DNA of 64,000 nucleotides from Clostridium acetireducens DSM 10703 (GTDB taxonomy: Bacteria > Bacillota > Clostridia > Clostridiales > Clostridiaceae), in assembly GCF_001758365.1 (NCBI RefSeq), contig NZ_LZFO01000001.1, positions 1 through 64,000 of the forward strand, in the 5' to 3' direction. How positions within the stretch are numbered: the first letter of the stretch is position 1; the number at the start of each line of letters is the position of its first letter. Both the position numbers and the translations under genes were made by a program. The notes beneath the pieces were generated by a model. That model searched no databases and was not told the DNA's origin. It was given only the letters and a program-made list of their open reading frames with translations. Shown one piece after another: positions 48,061-57,720 of the stretch.

Positions 48061-48090
48061 AGGAGTTAGGCCTTACCTAACTCTTTTTTA
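48060..48090 (+). terminator. Intrinsic terminator or attenuator between khpA and rimM
   Basis: GAGTTAGG (48063-48070) pairs with CCTAACTC (48076-48083) around CCTTA, followed by six T. Because rimM-trmD has no visible promoter of its own, it may reduce rather than stop transcription. Confidence 0.75.
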
Positions 48091-48102
48091 ATAGAAAGGG
48101 TA

Positions 48103-48603
48103 ATGAAAGTGAGTAAAAAAAAGTATTTAAGTGTAGGTCAAATAATTAATACACACGGTATTAAAGGAGAAGTAAAAGTATATCCATTAACTGATGATAT
48201 AAATAGATTTAAAAAATTAAAAAGAATATACATAGATGGCATAGAAATGAATGTGTTAGAGTGCAAAATTCAAAATAAAAAAGTTATATTAAAAATAGAA
48301 GGTATAGATACAGTAGAAAAAGCAAATAAGCATAGAAATAAATATATAGAAGTAGCTAGAGAAGATGCTGTAAAACTGCCAGAAAGTAGTTATTATATAG
48401 CAGATATAATAGGTTGCAATGTATTAGATGAAAATGGTTTTGAATTCGGAAAAGTATACGATGTAATAAAAACAGGAAGCAACGATGTATATTGGGTTAA
48501 AGGAAAAAAAGAAGTGTTAATACCTGCCTTAAAAAGTGTTGTGGTTAAAATAGATATAGAAAGGGAAGAAATAATAATAAAGCCTTTAGAAGTATGGCAA
48601 TAA
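48103..48603 (+). CDS. rimM: Ribosome maturation factor RimM
   Basis: The protein has 166 residues. The N-terminal [21 protein letters not shown] and the PRC-barrel C-terminus ([25 protein letters not shown]) are characteristic. It helps 16S rRNA 3'-domain processing by binding S19. The end overlaps trmD by 10 bases. A GTG at 48109 is an alternative start. Confidence 0.95.
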   Translation: MKVSKKKYLSVGQIINTHGIKGEVKVYPLTDDINRFKKLKRIYIDGIEMNVLECKIQNKKVILKIEGIDTVEKANKHRNKYIEVAREDAVKLPESSYYIADIIGCNVLDENGFEFGKVYDVIKTGSNDVYWVKGKKEVLIPALKSVVVKIDIEREEIIIKPLEVWQ

Positions 48604-49319
48604 ATATAAATATATTAACTTTATTTCCTGAAATGTTTGAAATTTTTAACCACAGTATAATAGGTAGAGCTAAAAATAAAGGTATTATAAATATAACTAC
48701 ATTTAATATTAGAGATTTTACTGACGATAAGCATAAAAAAGTAGATGATTATCCTTATGGAGGTGGAGCTGGAATGGTTATGAAAGCTCAACCTATAGTA
48801 GATTGTATAAAACATGTAAAAAAGAATAAAGATGTTAAAGTTATTTTTTTAGGACCTAGGGGGAAAACTTTTAATCAAGATTTAGCTAAAAATTTATCCA
48901 AAGAAAAAGAAATTATATTTCTATGTGGGCATTATGAAGGAATAGATGAAAGAATATATAAATATATAGATATGGAAATATCTTTAGGAGACTTTGTGCT
49001 TACTGGTGGAGAAATGGCATGTATACCTGTTGTAGATTGTATATGCAGAATGGTGCCAGGAGTATTATCAAGCAGTGAAAGTTATACAGAAGAATCTTTT
49101 TATAATGGATTATTAGAATATCCTCAGTATACTCGTCCTAAATATTTTGAAGGAGAAAATGTGCCAGAAGTTTTATTATCTGGACATCATGAAAATATAA
49201 GAAAATGGAGAAGAGCGCAGTCTTTAAAAATTACAAGAAAAAAACGTCCAGATTTATTTAAAAATATAAAATTAACGAAGGAAGATATAAAATTATTAAG
49301 GGATAATATTAAAAATTAA
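48594..49319 (+). CDS. trmD: tRNA (guanine-37-N1)-methyltransferase TrmD
   Basis: The protein has 241 residues. It methylates G37 and prevents frameshifting. The SPOUT deep-knot is visible: [52 protein letters not shown] and the Asp-bearing [12 protein letters not shown]. Its start lies within rimM. Its downstream neighbour rplS has a separate promoter. Confidence 0.97.
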   Translation: MAININILTLFPEMFEIFNHSIIGRAKNKGIINITTFNIRDFTDDKHKKVDDYPYGGGAGMVMKAQPIVDCIKHVKKNKDVKVIFLGPRGKTFNQDLAKNLSKEKEIIFLCGHYEGIDERIYKYIDMEISLGDFVLTGGEMACIPVVDCICRMVPGVLSSSESYTEESFYNGLLEYPQYTRPKYFEGENVPEVLLSGHHENIRKWRRAQSLKITRKKRPDLFKNIKLTKEDIKLLRDNIKN

Positions 49320-49352
49320 TATGTAAATAATTTAGAAATAACAATTTACATA

Positions 49353-49467
49353 TTGAAAAACTATATTCTGTATGATAAAATAAATTTTGTGCTAGTACGG
49401 GCGGTCCTCTATCTGTATATATATTTACTGGATAAGAACGTCAAATAAATTTAAGGAGTGAATGCAC
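49353..49467 (+). ncRNA. rplS promoter and L19-type leader RNA
   Basis: TTGAAA (49353-49358), 17 bases, TAAAAT (49376-49381) puts a transcription start near 49388. About 80 leader bases contain the unusually GC-rich ACGGGCGGTCCTC (49397-49409), then a loop and TACTGGATAAGAACGTC (about 49427-49443), and then AAGGAG. TATCT and TGGATA can pair, and ACG with CGT closes the element. This resembles the ribosomal L19 leader of Firmicutes from memory; a covariance search is needed. Confidence 0.55.
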
Positions 49468-49815
49468 ATGTTAGATGTAATAAAAGCAATAGAAGCTGAT
49501 CAAATTAGAACTGACTTACCAAACTTTAAAGCAGGTGATACTGTAAAAGTTCACGTAAAAATTAAAGAAAAAGACAGAGAAAGAATACAAGTATTTGAAG
49601 GTACTGTAATTAAAAGACAAAATGGAGGATTAAGAGAAACTTTCACTGTAAGAAGAATATCTTATGGCGTTGGCGTAGAAAGAACATTCCCTGTAAATGC
49701 TCCTATAATCGATAAAATTGAAGTAACAAGAAGAGGTAAAGTAAGAAGAGCTAAACTATTCTACTTAAGAGATAGAATTGGTAAGGCAGCAAAAGTAAAA
49801 GAAATGATAAGATAA
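49468..49815 (+). CDS. rplS: 50S ribosomal protein L19
   Basis: The protein has 115 residues. [30 protein letters not shown] and the [16 protein letters not shown] and [15 protein letters not shown] segments are canonical. ATG 49468 is 10 bases from AAGGAG; ATG 49462 (two extra residues) is only 4 bases from it. It lies at the subunit interface. Confidence 0.96.
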   Translation: MLDVIKAIEADQIRTDLPNFKAGDTVKVHVKIKEKDRERIQVFEGTVIKRQNGGLRETFTVRRISYGVGVERTFPVNAPIIDKIEVTRRGKVRRAKLFYLRDRIGKAAKVKEMIR

Positions 49816-49846
49816 AAAATGGGGCTTTAATAAGTCCCTTTTTTGT
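49816..49846 (+). terminator. Intrinsic terminator after rplS
   Basis: GGGGCTT (49821-49827) pairs with AAGTCCC (49832-49838), one G-T wobble, followed by six T. Confidence 0.8.
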
Positions 49847-49866
49847 TATAAGAGGCGGTGTTATAT

Positions 49867-50394
49867 TTGTTAAAAGAATTAATAGAATTAGGGAAGGCTA
49901 TAATAATATCTATTATAGCAGCTTTTTTAATTATGACTTTTGTTTTTGAAACTGTAAGTGTAGATGGACATTCAATGGATCCAACTTTGCAACATAAAAA
50001 TAGACTTATTGTAGAAAAAGTGTCTTATTATTTTAGAGAACCTAAACCAGAAGATATTGTAGTAATAAAATATCCAGGAGATCCTAGAGAGAAGTTTATT
50101 AAAAGAGTTGTAGCAGTAGGTGGAGATAAGGTTAGAATTGAAGATGGAAAATTGTATGTAAATAATATAGCAAAGGAAGAACCATATATTCTTGAAACTA
50201 TGGATAGTCAAATAGATGATAATTTTCAAAATGATGTAGAGATACCAAAAGGAACTATATTTGTTATGGGAGATAACAGAAATAATAGTATGGATAGTAG
50301 GTATCCAGATGTAGGATTTGTAAAATTAAAAATGGTAGTAGGGAGAGCAGCTTTTAGGATATTTCCTTTTAGCAGTTTTGGTAAAATAAATTAA
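49867..50394 (+). CDS. lepB: Type I signal peptidase
   Basis: The protein has 175 residues. A single N-terminal membrane segment (about 9-29) anchors it. The catalytic serine S36 is in GHSMDPTL and the catalytic lysine is in FIKRVVAVGGD, with the GDNRNNSMDSR box near the C-terminus. It removes signal peptides outside the membrane, downstream of the SRP pathway encoded nearby. The start is TTG at 49867 by distance from GAGG; GTG at 49858 (three extra residues) is possible. Confidence 0.94.
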   Translation: MLKELIELGKAIIISIIAAFLIMTFVFETVSVDGHSMDPTLQHKNRLIVEKVSYYFREPKPEDIVVIKYPGDPREKFIKRVVAVGGDKVRIEDGKLYVNNIAKEEPYILETMDSQIDDNFQNDVEIPKGTIFVMGDNRNNSMDSRYPDVGFVKLKMVVGRAAFRIFPFSSFGKIN

Positions 50395-50409
50395 GAAAGG
50401 AAGATATTC

Positions 50410-51258
50410 ATGGCAATTCAATGGTTTCCAGGTCATATGGCAAAAACTAGAAGAGAAATAAAAGAAAACTTAAAGTTAGTAGATGCCATAATAGAGATAA
50501 GAGATGCTAGAATAGTAAAATCTAGTGCTAATCCAGAAATAAATGAAATTTGTGCTAATAAGCCAAGAATAATATTGTTAAATAAAAGTGATTTAAGTGA
50601 AGAAAAAATAACTAATCAATGGATACAATTTTTATCAAGAAATGATATTAAAGCAATACCTGGTAATAGTTTAACTGGGGAAGGATTAAAAGGAATAAAA
50701 ATCACATTAAATGAATTATTAAAAGAAAAGCACAATAGACTTAAAAGTAAAGGGCTTAAAAATATTATAGACAGGGTTATGGTAGTAGGTATACCTAATG
50801 TAGGTAAATCTTCTTTTATAAATAAATTAGCTAAAAATAACATAGCTAAAACAGGAAATAAACCTGGTGTAACAAAAAACAAGCAATGGATTAAAACTAA
50901 AATAGGTATAGAACTTATGGATACGCCGGGAGTTTTATGGCCAAAGTTTAAAGATGAAAAAGTAGGGCTAAATTTAGCATTTACTGGTGCAATTAAAGAT
51001 GAAATTATGGATATAGAAGAATTAGCACTAAAACTTATAGAAGTTTTGCAATTATACTATCCTAGTAATTTAATTAATAGATATAATTTAAAAGAATTAA
51101 GTGAAAGTGCTATAGACAATATGGATAGCATAGCAAAAAAAAGAGGATGTATAATTTCTGGTGGAAATATAGATTATAATAGAGTTTCTATAATGATATT
51201 AGATGAATTTAGATCTGGCAAACTAGGAAAAATATCTTTAGAAAGACCAGAAAAATAA
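50410..51258 (+). CDS. rbgA: Ribosome biogenesis GTPase RbgA (YlqF)
   Basis: The protein has 282 residues. It is circularly permuted: NKSD (G4) at 58-61 precedes the P-loop GIPNVGKS at 127-134 and DTPGVLWPK (G3). [10 protein letters not shown] at the N-terminus is the family hallmark. It matures 50S subunits (L16 incorporation in B. subtilis). It sits between lepB and rnhB as in Bacillus. Confidence 0.97.
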   Translation: MAIQWFPGHMAKTRREIKENLKLVDAIIEIRDARIVKSSANPEINEICANKPRIILLNKSDLSEEKITNQWIQFLSRNDIKAIPGNSLTGEGLKGIKITLNELLKEKHNRLKSKGLKNIIDRVMVVGIPNVGKSSFINKLAKNNIAKTGNKPGVTKNKQWIKTKIGIELMDTPGVLWPKFKDEKVGLNLAFTGAIKDEIMDIEELALKLIEVLQLYYPSNLINRYNLKELSESAIDNMDSIAKKRGCIISGGNIDYNRVSIMILDEFRSGKLGKISLERPEK

Positions 51259-51277
51259 ATTGAGAAAAGAGATAAAA

Positions 51278-52084
51278 ATGAATATTGATAATTTTAATAT
51301 TAGTGAAATGACTTGTAAGGATATAAAAGTACTAGTGGATAGTATAGATTATAATTTAATAAATGAAAAAGATTTATTATACTTAATAAAAGTAATGAAC
51401 AATGATAGTAGAAAAAATGTAAAAAATTTAAGCTTAGCTTTACATAAAAGATTTCACAAACATGAAAAAGAATTACAAAGAGTAAAAGATATGTACTATT
51501 TTGATGAAAGATTTCAACCCTATGTTTATTTAGCAGGTGCAGATGAAGTAGGGAGAGGACCTTTAGCAGGTCCAATTGTAGCTGCGGCTGTAATATTAAG
51601 ACATAGTTGTAATGAAGATTTGATATTAAATATAAAAGATTCAAAAAAACTTTCTTCAAAAGTTAGAGAAGAGTTAAATTATATTATATTAAATAAGGCT
51701 GTTAGTTATAGCTTAGCTATTATAAATAATGATGTTATTGATGAAAAAGGAATAAGTTGGGCAAATAATGAAGTGCTTAAAAGAGCATGTTTAGGTCTTA
51801 AAATTAAACCAGATATAGTTTTATCCGATGGATATATTGTTAAAAATTTAAATATAAGAAATGAATTTATTTTAAAAGGTGATGCTAGAAGTGCCAGTAT
51901 AGCTTCAGCTTCCATAATAGCAAAAGTATATAGAGATAATTTAATGAAGGAATATAGTAAAATATATCCTGAATATAGCTTTGAAAAAAATGTAGGCTAT
52001 GGAACAAAGGAACATATTGAAGCTATAAAAAAGTATGGATATTGTAAAATACATAGATTAAGTTTTTTAAAAAATATATTATAA
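51278..52084 (+). CDS. rnhB: Ribonuclease HII
   Basis: The protein has 268 residues. It removes misincorporated ribonucleotides from [18 protein letters not shown] (D89, E90) and the later KDSKKL and DGY motifs supply catalytic acids. An ~80-residue N-terminal extension before the catalytic core, typical of Firmicute RNase HII, is present. ATG 51278 is preferred over TTG 51260; the ribosome site here is weak (AAAAGAGAT). Confidence 0.95.
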   Translation: MNIDNFNISEMTCKDIKVLVDSIDYNLINEKDLLYLIKVMNNDSRKNVKNLSLALHKRFHKHEKELQRVKDMYYFDERFQPYVYLAGADEVGRGPLAGPIVAAAVILRHSCNEDLILNIKDSKKLSSKVREELNYIILNKAVSYSLAIINNDVIDEKGISWANNEVLKRACLGLKIKPDIVLSDGYIVKNLNIRNEFILKGDARSASIASASIIAKVYRDNLMKEYSKIYPEYSFEKNVGYGTKEHIEAIKKYGYCKIHRLSFLKNIL

Positions 52085-52132
52085 GAATTTACTTTAAGAT
52101 AATATAATAGTTATCTTAAAGTAAATTCTTAT
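52081..52132. terminator. Bidirectional terminator between rnhB and yraN
   Basis: Arms 52081-52101 and 52112-52132 are perfectly complementary over 21 bp (ATAAGAATTTACTTTAAGAT plus one), overlapping the rnhB stop codon. Confidence 0.75.
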
Positions 52133-52137
52133 TTATT

Positions 52138-52509
52138 TTAATTAATTTGAAAAGCATTTTTTATAAGATTTATAGAGTAGTTATCTGTATTTTTATTTAA
52201 TATTATTTCTATAACATCAAATCTAAACTTATTTTTAAATAACTTTTTCTTTAATATATAAAATTGAGCAGTTTTATATATTTTTTTTATTTTATTATAT
52301 TTTATACATTCACAAGGGTGACCATAATATAGAGAGTATCTACTTTTTACTTCTATAAAAGTTATATAATCTTTATCTAATGCAATAATATCTATTTCCC
52401 CTATTTTACATTTAAAGTTTCTATCTAATATAATATAGCCACATTTTTTTAAATAATTTTCTGCCAAGTTTTCTCCGAAATTTCCTACATATTTATTAAA
52501 TTTATGCAT
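52138..52509 (-). CDS. UPF0102 family protein YraN (nuclease-like)
   Basis: The protein has 123 residues. It has the restriction-endonuclease-like fold pattern: GENLAENYLKKCGY, then CKIGEIDIIALDKDYITFIEVKSR, which provides the D...E-x-K nuclease-type acids. Its function is not established. GGAGG precedes the ATG on the minus strand. It alone is inverted between rnhB and comM, which it usually joins in one direction. Confidence 0.9.
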   Translation of the reverse strand: MHKFNKYVGNFGENLAENYLKKCGYIILDRNFKCKIGEIDIIALDKDYITFIEVKSRYSLYYGHPCECIKYNKIKKIYKTAQFYILKKKLFKNKFRFDVIEIILNKNTDNYSINLIKNAFQIN

Positions 52510-52622
52510 AATATTATTCCTCCTATTTTATATTCTATTTATATAATTATTAACAAAAAAGTGTTTTCAATACAGTTTATAAATTTAATATGTGTCAATA
52601 ATTAGTTATGAGGTGATTTGCA
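52510..52622. promoter_or_regulatory. Divergent intergenic region between yraN and comM
   Basis: It is 113 bases of AT-rich sequence that should hold both promoters. I see the comM ribosome site GAGGTGA at 52611 but no unambiguous promoter pair. Confidence 0.35.
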
Positions 52623-54149
52623 TTGGCAGTAAAAATAAATACAGCTTCATATGTTGGAATAAAAGGAAACATTGTTACAGTAGAAGTAGATATATGTAAT
52701 GGATTACCAAGTTTTAATATAGTGGGATTAGCTAATACAGCTATTAAAGAATCAAAAGAAAGGGTAAGAGCAGCTATAGTAAACTCTGGATTTGAATTTC
52801 CAGTAAGTAAAATAACAGTTAATTTAGCACCAGCAGATTTAAAAAAAGATGGATCTTTATTTGATCTACCTGTAGCTATAGGGATATTATTAGCCACTGA
52901 ACAAGTATATTTTAAAGATGTAGAAAAGTATTTGTTAATGGGGGAACTTTCATTAAATGGTGAATTAAAAAAGATACAAGGAGCATTGCCTTTAATAATT
53001 GAAGGTATAGAAAATAATATAAATAATTTTATTGTTCCTTTAGAAAATGTAAAAGAGTGTTCTAGTGTTAAGAAAGCAAATATATATCCTCTAAATAATT
53101 TAAAACAAGTTATTAATTACATAACATACAGGGATTTAATGCCCTATGAATTTGAGGAAGTTTCATATGAAAAGCTCAATTATAATGTAGATTTTAAAGA
53201 TGTAGTAGGGCAAGAAAGTTGTAAAAGAGCTATAGAAATAGCTGCTGCAGGTAATCATAATATATTAATGTTTGGACCTCCAGGTTCAGGGAAAACTATG
53301 ATAGCAGAAAGAATACCAACCATACTTCCAAAATTAAATTATAAGGAAGCTTTAGAAGTTACTAAAATTTATAGTGTATCTGGTAATTTAGATAAAGAAT
53401 TAGGATTAATCTATTGTAGACCTTTTAGGAATCCTCATCATACTATTTCCAAAATATCTTTAGTAGGGGGAGGAAATAAATTGATGCCAGGAGAAATTTC
53501 TTTAGCTCATAATGGAATTTTATTTTTAGATGAAATACTTGAGTTTAAAAAAAATGTATTAGAGGTGTTAAGACAACCTTTAGAAAGTAAACAAATAAAG
53601 ATATCTAGAATGAATGGCACGGTATGCTATCCTGCAAATTTTATGTTAGTAGGTGCTATGAATCCTTGTCCCTGTGGTTTTTACCTAAGTAAAACCTCAA
53701 AAGAGTGTACTTGTTCTGATTATGATATAAAAAGATATTTAGCTAAATTATCTGGTCCTTTATTAGATAGAATAGATGTATTTACATTTGTAAATTCATT
53801 ATCTTATAAAGAGATAAATAGCAAAATTAGTAGTGAAAGTTCAGAAAACATGAGAAAAAGAGTAGAAAAAGCTAGAAAATTGCAGCTTAATAGATTTGAA
53901 AAAGAAAATATATATTACAATTCAGATATGAATGGGAAATTAATAAAAAAGTACTGCGAATTAGATGATACTAGCAATAAATTGTTAGAAAAAATTTATA
54001 CTAAATTTGGACTTAGTAATAGAGCTTATACTAGAATATTAAAATTAGCAAGAACTATAGCAGATTTAAATGAAAATAAAAATATATTAAAACAAGATAT
54101 AATAGAAGCTTTGCAATATAGAAAATTTATTAATAATAAAATAGTATAG
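52623..54149 (+). CDS. comM: YifB/ComM family AAA+ ATPase (Mg-chelatase-like)
   Basis: The protein has 508 residues. An N-terminal Lon-like substrate domain (about 1-170, KINTASYVGIKGNIVTVEVD) precedes a Mg-chelatase AAA+ module with Walker A GPPGSGKT at 218-225, a NPHHT segment and LFLDEI as Walker B. A CPCGFYLSKTSKECTCSDYD zinc-like cluster and the C-terminal domain follow. ComM is a branch-migration helicase in natural transformation in Gram-negatives. It neighbours dprA, which is also transformation-linked. The start is TTG. Confidence 0.92.
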   Translation: MAVKINTASYVGIKGNIVTVEVDICNGLPSFNIVGLANTAIKESKERVRAAIVNSGFEFPVSKITVNLAPADLKKDGSLFDLPVAIGILLATEQVYFKDVEKYLLMGELSLNGELKKIQGALPLIIEGIENNINNFIVPLENVKECSSVKKANIYPLNNLKQVINYITYRDLMPYEFEEVSYEKLNYNVDFKDVVGQESCKRAIEIAAAGNHNILMFGPPGSGKTMIAERIPTILPKLNYKEALEVTKIYSVSGNLDKELGLIYCRPFRNPHHTISKISLVGGGNKLMPGEISLAHNGILFLDEILEFKKNVLEVLRQPLESKQIKISRMNGTVCYPANFMLVGAMNPCPCGFYLSKTSKECTCSDYDIKRYLAKLSGPLLDRIDVFTFVNSLSYKEINSKISSESSENMRKRVEKARKLQLNRFEKENIYYNSDMNGKLIKKYCELDDTSNKLLEKIYTKFGLSNRAYTRILKLARTIADLNENKNILKQDIIEALQYRKFINNKIV

Positions 54150-54208
54150 TTTTATATACATATTTATTATTATGTAAATATAATAAAATGTTAATTAAGG
54201 AGAAAAAA

Positions 54209-55291
54209 ATGAATAAGTATGATATATGGTTTAGTTTATTGAAATTACCTAACAAGGAAAAATTGTATTTACTTAAATATTTTAATTCTACAGAAAATAT
54301 ATGGTATGATATTATAAATAGAGATAAAGATAGTATAATAGATGGTAAAATTAAATTATATTTAAAAAATTCTTGGGAAAAAGAAAAAATAGATAATATG
54401 TATCAATATTGTATGGATAATAATATAAAACTAGTAAAACTTAATGATAAAAATTATCCGGAAAAACTAAAACATTATGACAGTTCCCCAAGTATATTAT
54501 TTTATAAAGGTGATATAACTAAAATAAATAAAAATAAAAATGTAGCCATAGTTGGAGCAAGAAGATGTTCAATATACGGTAAAAATATATGTAGCATTAT
54601 AAGTGAAGAACTTAGTAAAAATAATATTAATATAATAAGTGGTTTAGCCAAAGGTATAGATTGCATATCTCATAAAGTCTGTCTATCAAAAGAAGGATAT
54701 ACCTGTGCCATATTAGGATCAGGCATAGATATTATATATCCTAAAGAAAATAAATATCTATATAATGAAATTTGTGAAAAAGGCTGTGTTATATCGGAGT
54801 TTCCATTAGGCACAAAACCTTTAAAACGCAATTTCCCTATGAGAAATAGAATAATAAGTGGTATTAGTGATATTGTAATAGTAGTTGAGGCAGGAGAAAA
54901 AAGTGGATCACTAATAACAGCTGATTTTGCTCTAGATCAAGGAAAAGATGTTATGTCTGTGCCAGGGTCATTATTTTCTAGTAAAAGTAAAGGAACAAAT
55001 AAATTAATAAAAGAAGGTGCTTACCCTGTAACTTCTATAAAAGATATTTTTGAACTGTTAAATTATGAATATACAGATAAATCTATTAATAAAGATAATA
55101 TAGAAATTAATAGTTTAGAAAAAAAGATATATTCTTTAATTGATTACAGTCCCATACATATTGATGATATTATTACACAAAGTAAGGTTGACATAAAACA
55201 ATTATATGAGTTATTATTTGAATTGCAGTTTAAAAATTTAGTAACTTGTATAAGTGGAAATTATTATGTTAGAATAAAAAAAACTATTTAA
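54209..55291 (+). CDS. dprA: DNA processing protein DprA
   Basis: The protein has 360 residues. It loads RecA on incoming single-stranded DNA in competent bacteria. The Rossmann core contains VGARRCSIYGK, SGLAKGIDCISHK, GSGIDIIYPKEN and ISEFPLGTKPLKRNFPMRNRIISG. A C-terminal winged-helix domain (DprA_WH-like) follows. ATG 54209 comes after AAGGAG; the earlier ATG at 54188 precedes that site. Confidence 0.95.
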   Translation: MNKYDIWFSLLKLPNKEKLYLLKYFNSTENIWYDIINRDKDSIIDGKIKLYLKNSWEKEKIDNMYQYCMDNNIKLVKLNDKNYPEKLKHYDSSPSILFYKGDITKINKNKNVAIVGARRCSIYGKNICSIISEELSKNNINIISGLAKGIDCISHKVCLSKEGYTCAILGSGIDIIYPKENKYLYNEICEKGCVISEFPLGTKPLKRNFPMRNRIISGISDIVIVVEAGEKSGSLITADFALDQGKDVMSVPGSLFSSKSKGTNKLIKEGAYPVTSIKDIFELLNYEYTDKSINKDNIEINSLEKKIYSLIDYSPIHIDDIITQSKVDIKQLYELLFELQFKNLVTCISGNYYVRIKKTI

Positions 55292-55374
55292 AATAGTATA
55301 TAAGGTTATTTTTTAACAATCCAACAGAGGGGGTGACGTTCTCTGACAAATTAATATTGTTCAGGGATAATATA

Positions 55375-57468
55375 ATGGGAAAAAAATTAGTTATAGTTGA
55401 ATCACCTGCAAAGGCAAAAACTATAGGAAAATATTTAGGAAAAAATTACATGGTAGAAGCATCTATGGGGCATGTTAGAGATCTTCCTAAAAGTCAATTA
55501 GGTGTTGATATAGATAATGAGTATAAGCCTAAATATATAACAATAAGAGGTAAAGGGGAAATATTAGATAAATTAAGAAAACAAGCTAAGAAAAGCGACA
55601 AAATATACCTTGCTACTGACCCAGATAGAGAAGGAGAAGCTATTTCTTGGCATTTAGCTCATATATTAAAATTAAATGAAGATGATAATTGCAGAATAGA
55701 ATTTAATGAAATTACTAAAAATTCAATAAAAAACGCCATAAAATCGCCTAGACAAATAAACTTAAATTTAGTAGATGCTCAGCAAGCAAGAAGAATATTA
55801 GATAGGTTAGTTGGATATAAAATAAGTCCAATTTTATGGAAAAAAATACGATGGGGGCTAAGTGCCGGAAGAGTTCAATCAGTTGCATTAAATATTATAT
55901 GTTCAAGAGAAAATGAAATTAATGAATTTGTACCTAAGGAATACTGGACTATAGAATGTGCTATTAGAAAAGAAGAAGAGGACAAAGTATTTAATGTTAA
56001 GTTAACAACTAAAAAAGGTAAAAAAGTAGAAATAAACTCTAAAGAAGAAAGCGATGAAATTATAAATGAGCTAAATCAAGGTGAGTTTATTGTTAAAAAT
56101 ATAAAAAAAGGAACTAAGAATAAAAATCCATTGGCACCATTTACTACAAGTACACTTCAACAAGATGCATATAGAAAGTTGAATTTTTCTACAAGAAGAA
56201 CTATGTCTGTAGCTCAGCAACTATATGAAGGAATAGATATAAAGGGTCATGGAACAGTAGGATTAATAACTTATATGAGAACCGACTCTGTTAGAATATC
56301 TGATGAAGCACAATCTAATGCGAAAGAGTATATATTAGATAAATTTGGAAAAAATTATATTCCAAAATCTCCAAGAAGTTTTAAAAGCAAAAAAAATATA
56401 CAAGATGCTCATGAAGCTATAAGACCTACCAATATAGAAATAACTCCTGAAGTAGCTAAAGATAATTTATCCAATGAGCAATTTAAATTGTATAATTTAA
56501 TTTGGACTAGATTTATGGCAAGTCAAATGTCATCTTGCATAATGAATGTTATATCTGTAAATATAGAAAATGGAGAATATGGTCTTAAAGTCAGCGGATC
56601 TAGTATAAAATTTGATGGATTCATGAAAGTATATGATTATAATACAGAAGAAGAAAAAAATTCTGTAAAATTTCCTAATTTACAAGAAGGGGAAAAATTA
56701 ATTAAAAAATCTATAGAAGGTAAACAACATTTTACACAGCCACCGGCAAGATATTCAGAAGCTACTTTAGTAAGAACTCTAGAGGAAAATGGAATTGGTA
56801 GACCAAGTACTTATTCACCAATAATATCTACATTATTGGATAGAAAATATGTAGAAAGAGAAAATAAGAGTTTAAAGTCTACAGAACTTGGTTTCATAGT
56901 AAATAATATAGTAAGCCAATATTTTAAACAAATAGTTGATGCAGAGTTTACAGCTGAAATGGAAAATAAGTTAGATGAAGTAGAAAATGGAAAAAAAGAT
57001 TGGATAAATGTAGTTGATGAATTTTTTACTCCGTTAAAAGAATCAATAAAAATTGCTGAAAAAGAAATAGAAAAAATAACTATAGAGGAAAAGGTAACAG
57101 ATGTAAAATGTGAAAAATGCGGAAAAAATATGGTAATAAAACATGGAAGGTTTGGGGATTTTTTAGCATGTCCTGGATATCCTGAATGTAAAAATACTAA
57201 GCCAATTATAAAAGAAATAGAAGCTTCTTGTCCTAAATGTGAAGGGAAAGTAATAGTTAGAAAGAGTAAAAAAGGAAGAAAATTTTTTGGCTGTAGTAAC
57301 TATCCTGAATGTGATTTTATAAGTTGGTTTGAACCTTCTACAAAAAAATGTCCTGATTGTGAAAGCTATATGGTAAAAAGATATAGTAAAACAAAAGGAA
57401 ATTATTTAGAATGTTCTAATAAAGAATGTAAACATAGGGAATATGAAAATGATAACAATAAAGAATAA
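55375..57468 (+). CDS. topA: DNA topoisomerase I
   Basis: The protein has 697 residues. It relaxes negative supercoils. The Toprim domain has VIVESPAKAKTIGKYLG and DPDREGEAISWH; the active-site tyrosine is in GLITYMRTDSVRIS (about residue 300). Three C-terminal four-cysteine zinc ribbons follow (CEKCG, CPKCEG, CPDCES, each with a matching second pair). The start at 55375 fits the family N-terminus with AGGGA 7 bases upstream. A GTG at 55333 gives a 14-residue extension with no family match. Confidence 0.96.
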   Translation: MGKKLVIVESPAKAKTIGKYLGKNYMVEASMGHVRDLPKSQLGVDIDNEYKPKYITIRGKGEILDKLRKQAKKSDKIYLATDPDREGEAISWHLAHILKLNEDDNCRIEFNEITKNSIKNAIKSPRQINLNLVDAQQARRILDRLVGYKISPILWKKIRWGLSAGRVQSVALNIICSRENEINEFVPKEYWTIECAIRKEEEDKVFNVKLTTKKGKKVEINSKEESDEIINELNQGEFIVKNIKKGTKNKNPLAPFTTSTLQQDAYRKLNFSTRRTMSVAQQLYEGIDIKGHGTVGLITYMRTDSVRISDEAQSNAKEYILDKFGKNYIPKSPRSFKSKKNIQDAHEAIRPTNIEITPEVAKDNLSNEQFKLYNLIWTRFMASQMSSCIMNVISVNIENGEYGLKVSGSSIKFDGFMKVYDYNTEEEKNSVKFPNLQEGEKLIKKSIEGKQHFTQPPARYSEATLVRTLEENGIGRPSTYSPIISTLLDRKYVERENKSLKSTELGFIVNNIVSQYFKQIVDAEFTAEMENKLDEVENGKKDWINVVDEFFTPLKESIKIAEKEIEKITIEEKVTDVKCEKCGKNMVIKHGRFGDFLACPGYPECKNTKPIIKEIEASCPKCEGKVIVRKSKKGRKFFGCSNYPECDFISWFEPSTKKCPDCESYMVKRYSKTKGNYLECSNKECKHREYENDNNKE

Positions 57469-57529
57469 ATTTATTTATATTTAATTAGCATATAAAAAAT
57501 AATATAAAAATTTAAAAGTTAAATAAAAA

Positions 57530-57582
57530 TGTCGAAAATTACTGTGATGATTGTTGAAATTAAAAAAACTATATGATATTAT
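57530..57582 (+). promoter_or_regulatory. codY promoter with upstream Spo0A box
   Basis: TTGAAA (57554-57559), 17 bases, TATTAT (57577-57582) predicts a start near 57589 and a leader of about 130 bases. TGTCGAA at 57530-57536 lies about 18 bases before the -35, a place where Spo0A~P often activates. The gap 57469-57720 has no other gene and no convincing CodY box. Confidence 0.55.
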
Positions 57583-57720
57583 AGTTAAGAGATGAGAAAT
57601 AATTCTAAATATTTTAAAAAGTCGCAATAATTAAATGTAATTATATATAAAATTATTATAATAATAAATAGTCAAAAATAAGTTGCGGTTAATATATATA
57701 TAGTATGAGGAGGAATACAT

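Noticed and set aside
55333-55374. GTG-initiated 14-residue N-terminal extension of topA
   Set aside because: The ATG at 55375 matches the family N-terminus and has its own ribosome site at proper distance.
57598-57615. AT-rich dyad in the codY leader as a CodY autoregulation box
   Set aside because: Only about 9 of 15 positions match the known AATTTTCWGAAAATT motif, no better than expected in such AT-rich DNA.
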